Shown here: piece after piece, positions 61,264-64,000 of the stretch
Layout of the letters: every line of letters begins with the position of its first letter
How positions within the stretch are numbered: the first letter of the stretch is position 1
From: Acidobacteriota bacterium
GTDB lineage: Bacteria; Acidobacteriota; Blastocatellia; Pyrinomonadales; Pyrinomonadaceae
Assembly (NCBI GenBank): GCA_020199995.1
Contig: JAIVJM010000012.1
Location: 29,644-93,643, forward strand
DNA length: 64,000 nucleotides
Direction of reading: 5' to 3'
Notes under the pieces: generated by a model
Seen by the model: the letters and a program-made list of their open reading frames with translations, nothing else
The model's database searches: none
What the model was told of the DNA's origin: nothing
Program-made: the position numbers and the translations under genes

Positions 61264-62765
61264 ATGACTGAAGCGAACTCCCTCTCGGCGGACGACACGC
61301 AAAGCGTCGAAGGCACTTTCAGTCGTTCCTCCCTCATCCTGACGGCGCTGCTCGTCGTCTTATACATCGCCGCGCGCGTGTGGCGTCTGAACGCTTCGTG
61401 CCTCTGGTTCGACGAAATCTTCGGCGTCCATGCCGCGCGCCACACGTGGGGCGGCCTCTGGTCGTTCGTCGCCGCCGACCTCATCCACCCGCCGCTCTTC
61501 TATGCGCTCCTGAAAATCTGGGTCGCGGCAGGCGGCGAGTCGCTCGAATGGCTGCGGCTCTTCCCCTTGCTCGCGGCCATCGCCTGCCTCGTGCCCTTCC
61601 TCCTCCTCGCGCGCGAGCTGCGCCTCGGCGTTTTCGCGACGAACCTCGCGCTGCTTCTGCTGGCCGTGAACGGCTACCTCATCAAGTATGCGCAGGAAGT
61701 GCGGATGTACTCGCTGCTGCTCTTCTTCACGCTCGGCTCGCTGTGGCTCTTCGTCAGGTTCCTGAGCGCAGCGGGCGCAGCGCGGAAGTTTCCCCACGCG
61801 CTCACGGTCTGTAATCTCCTGCTCGTCTACACGCACTATTACGGCTGGCTCGTCCTCGGGGCGCAGGCCGCCTTCCTGCTCTTCAAAGACCGCCGTCGGC
61901 TCAAGCCCTTCCTGACGGGCGCAGCCGCGCTCGTCGTGTGCTTCGCGCCGTGGGTCTACGCGTGCGTCGCGGCGGCGGGCGAGGGCGGCGGGCTGGCGCA
62001 GAACATCGGCTGGATCAACCGGCCAACCCCTTCGGCGCTTCTGCAGTTTTACGCTTGAGAAGCACGGCGCGCAGCGGCGCGGCAACTCACGACGGCGCGG
62101 CGCTGCATTTCCTGTTCTTCTTCTCTTTCCTGCCGCCCGCCCTCGCCTTCCTCACGAGCTACCTGCTGCCGCACTCGGTCTGGGGCACGCGCCATCTTAT
62201 CGTCGCCGCCGCGCCTTACATGATGCTCGCCGCCTTCGCGCTCTCGCGCGCGCGCACCGTGTGGATGAAGAGGTCGCTCCTCGCACTCCTCTGCTGCTGG
62301 TTCTTCTTGGCCGGGGTGTTGACGCTGGCGCGTCGGGAGGGCACGCACGTCTGGTGCGCTTGGGAGACTCTGGCCGCGCCGCTCGCGCGTGCGGAGGCGG
62401 GCGAGGCTCGACCCGCCGACATCTACGCCTTTGAAGACCTCGTCGCCTACCACCTCTGGTTTGCGCTGGGCGTGGAGCCGGGGCGCTTCCGTGTCTCGGT
62501 CGTGAAGAATGTTCCCGGCCTCCCGGAAGACCCCGCATACTTCCTGCCGCGCGGGTTCAAAGAGGTCGCCTTAAAGGACGCGAGCGCCCTCGAAGGAGAG
62601 CGCTTCCGGGTAGCGTTCCGCGACACGACATGGGACGAAGGCCGCGAGCCTTTGAAGCTTCTCAGGGAGCGCGGCTACCGCGTCGAGCAGGTCTTCGAGA
62701 CAACCGCGCAGGGCCAGCGCGCCTTTCTGGTTCTAGTCTCGCGCGCGAGTCAGACCCCTCCCTAA
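61264..62765 (+). pseudogene. GT39-like membrane protein, frameshifted
   Basis: First frame (61264-62058) has a multi-pass membrane region with 'SCLWFDEIFGVHAARHTWGG' and 'DLIHPPLFYALLKIWVA', the acidic and HPPL loops of GT39/PMT_2-type sugar transferases, ending 'PSALLQFYA' and a stop. The following membrane helices and soluble C-terminus continue in another frame from about 62050: 'FLTSYLLPHSVWGTRHLIVA' to 'LLRERGYRVEQVFETTAQGQ'. The two halves fit one protein of about 495 residues or slightly longer. The shift, possibly with some missing bases, lies at about 62040-62100. Confidence 0.72.
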
Positions 62766-62929
62766 AGAGCTGTCATGCCGCACGTAGGCGGCAGTTATCG
62801 CCTATCACGCCCGAAGCGACCCCGCCGAGCAAGAAGCATTCGAACGCGAAGACATGACACGACAATGAAAGAGATGCTCTCGGGGCATCGTTTGGAATGA
62901 GTTGTTAGATCACTCCATTCTCCGACTTC

Positions 62930-63532
62930 TCACCCGTACCAACTGACGATTGAATACCGCTCTCCATGTGTCACCGGGAGCACTTCGTGGGTGGTCTCCG
63001 AACGGAATGTGACCAACGTCCCTGCCTCGCCGGACAGCCGGAACTCCCCGCGGCCCGGGCCGGCGCGCCAATCGGAAAAGACGAGTGAGCCGCCGCCGTA
63101 AGTCTCCGCCTCCGGGGCCTCGGACTGACGGTTCAGGAAGATCACTACCGAGACCCGGCGCGACTGCTCCCGGTCGGACCGAAGCATCCCCGTGTTGCCG
63201 TCCTGATGAGCGACAAAGAAGTCGCCCACACGGTAGCGTAGGAACTGTGGCTCTTCGCAAACGCTGAGGCTTACCCCGAAATGCTCCCCGACTTCCCCAC
63301 GGCACTCCAGCAGTCGCCGCCTGACACGCTCGACGGTCTCCGTTGAGGGCGCGAGTCGCGCAGCCTTACGCACCCTTTCATCGACAGAACCCGACTGGCC
63401 CCGTCCGTAGACCGTGGCCGGGCCGACAGGGGAGCGGCGCATCTCGTTGATGAACTCCCTGCACGTCTCCGCGTCGAAGAAGCTCTCAACCATGTACAGG
63501 TCGAAGCGAGCGTCCGTCTCTGACTTCGTCAT
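62930..63532 (-). CDS. Prolyl 4-hydroxylase-like 2OG-Fe(II) oxygenase
   Basis: 200 residues. The iron-binding H-x-D is in 'DFFVAHQDGNTGML', the distal His in 'TTHEVLPVTHGERYSIVSWY' and the 2-oxoglutarate-binding Arg in the same segment ('GERYSIVSWYG'). 'LRYRVGDFF' and 'VIFLNRQSEAPEAETYGGGS' complete the jelly roll. It likely hydroxylates a protein or peptide residue; substrate unknown. It is the second oxygenase of this kind in the window, the other being at 1748. Confidence 0.85.
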   Translation of the reverse strand: MTKSETDARFDLYMVESFFDAETCREFINEMRRSPVGPATVYGRGQSGSVDERVRKAARLAPSTETVERVRRRLLECRGEVGEHFGVSLSVCEEPQFLRYRVGDFFVAHQDGNTGMLRSDREQSRRVSVVIFLNRQSEAPEAETYGGGSLVFSDWRAGPGRGEFRLSGEAGTLVTFRSETTHEVLPVTHGERYSIVSWYG

Positions 63533-63760
63533 CCGATTTGCACCTTATTCCCGGAAGTTCGCTTTGGTACGCTGAGCATCGTCAAGCAAACTCACAGACA
63601 TGTGCTCGCTCGCCGCGGCCTCATATCATCATTAAGCTCCGCAGAGAGAGAGCGCCCGGCGCGCAAGGCCCGGTCGGCTGCCGCACGAATCGAGGTCTCT
63701 CGAATAAAGTAACTGCCCTCGGGCGACGGGCTCGCGGCGGGCGGGCGGCCCCGTCGTGCG

Positions 63761-64000
63761 TCACCCCTTGCGATAGACCTCGCGCCCGTCGCTGCTGAGT
63801 TCGACGGCGATTTTGTTTTCCGAGTGGGCGAGGTCGAGGTGCGCGACCGACTCGGAGACGGCGAGGAAGCGGTGGATGTCGTCGGTGCCGGGGAAGAGTT
63901 CGAGCGAGATGTCCCACGCGGTCGCACCCGCTTTCGGCAGCAGCCGGATGACTTCGGACTGCCGCTCGTTGATGGCGCGCAGGTAGCGTTGGAAAAGCTC
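63761..64000 (-). CDS. MBL-fold hydrolase, C-terminal fragment
   Basis: A minus-strand reading frame open to the window edge, about 79 codons ending 'DGREVYRKG'. It reads 'LFQRYLRAINERQSEVIRLL', 'GATAWDISLELFPG' and 'FLAVSESVAHLDLAHSENKI', the winged-helix tail (BLACT_WH) of LACTB2-type metallo-beta-lactamase-fold hydrolases. The catalytic domain lies outside the window. Between it and the oxygenase, 228 bp show no gene. Confidence 0.65.
   Translation of the reverse strand, partial: ELFQRYLRAINERQSEVIRLLPKAGATAWDISLELFPGTDDIHRFLAVSESVAHLDLAHSENKIAVELSSDGREVYRKG

Noticed and set aside
1-64000. tRNA, rRNA or riboswitch genes
   Set aside because: I looked through the intergenic gaps for cloverleaf or conserved rRNA segments and saw none; a tRNA scan would be decisive.

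Overview
The window is high-GC DNA packed with protein-coding genes; I saw no rRNA, tRNA or CRISPR array. Three things point to a diderm, LPS-bearing bacterium, most likely an Acidobacteriota member of the Blastocatellia type: the lipid A/BamA/Lol gene set, a 1285-residue carboxypeptidase-regulatory-domain TonB receptor of the Oar-like kind, and many secreted proteins with acidobacterial flavour. The taxonomic call is inference from gene style, not from a marker alignment.

Layout. 0-3 kb (+): secreted hypothetical, pyruvyl-transferase-like protein, frameshifted 2OG-Fe(II) oxygenase, DUF4112 protein. 3.1-5.8 kb (-): extended SDR and leucyl aminopeptidase. 6-8.8 kb (+): 5'-nucleotidase, TPR protein, Bpt/ATE-like transferase. 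9.1-12.4 kb (-): a five-gene run with a CDF-like cation transporter, a Cys/His secreted protein, a secreted protein built of CC doublets, a TlpA-like thioredoxin and a small barrel-like protein; this looks like a metal-handling locus. 12.4-15.3 kb: thioesterase, then an M1-peptidase-like protein whose zinc ligands are all replaced. 15.4-29.1 kb (-): a 13.7-kb co-directional envelope run, read in transcription order as REC-HATPase regulator, GT39-like protein, lolC/E, lolD, clpC, bamA, skp, fabZ, lpxA, lpxI. 29.5-36.6 kb: DUF374 acyltransferase, peptidase T-like enzyme, secreted LolA-like protein, Oar-like receptor. 37-47.4 kb (+): era, prmA, rsmE, small protein, subtilase, FGGY kinase, transketolase, coiled-coil/zinc-ribbon protein, topoisomerase IB. 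47.4-51.8 kb (-): secreted hypothetical, and a translationally coupled aroA-aroK-rtcB operon. 52-55 kb (+): RsbW-like kinase, STAS remnant, DUF2062, secreted protein. 55-64 kb: PDZ protein, a PIG-L-like/glycosyltransferase/methyltransferase cluster, class C beta-lactamase-like enzyme, broken GT39-like protein, P4H-like oxygenase, and the C-terminus of an MBL-fold hydrolase.

Two window-wide patterns stand out. First, at least sixteen gene junctions carry arrays of 7-nt tandem repeats, most arranged as inverted arms around a short loop. Heptamer sequences differ between loci but recur in a few classes, and the arrays run into coding sequence: they write the C-terminal residues of several genes and about 40 N-terminal residues of lolD. 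Second, several genes (era, prmA, the FGGY kinase/transketolase junction, a STAS gene, a GT39-like gene) look as if internal segments of tens to a few hundred bases were removed or shifted, and one oxygenase has a 1-nt shift in a T run. Whether these are real decay or assembly damage cannot be told from the sequence alone.
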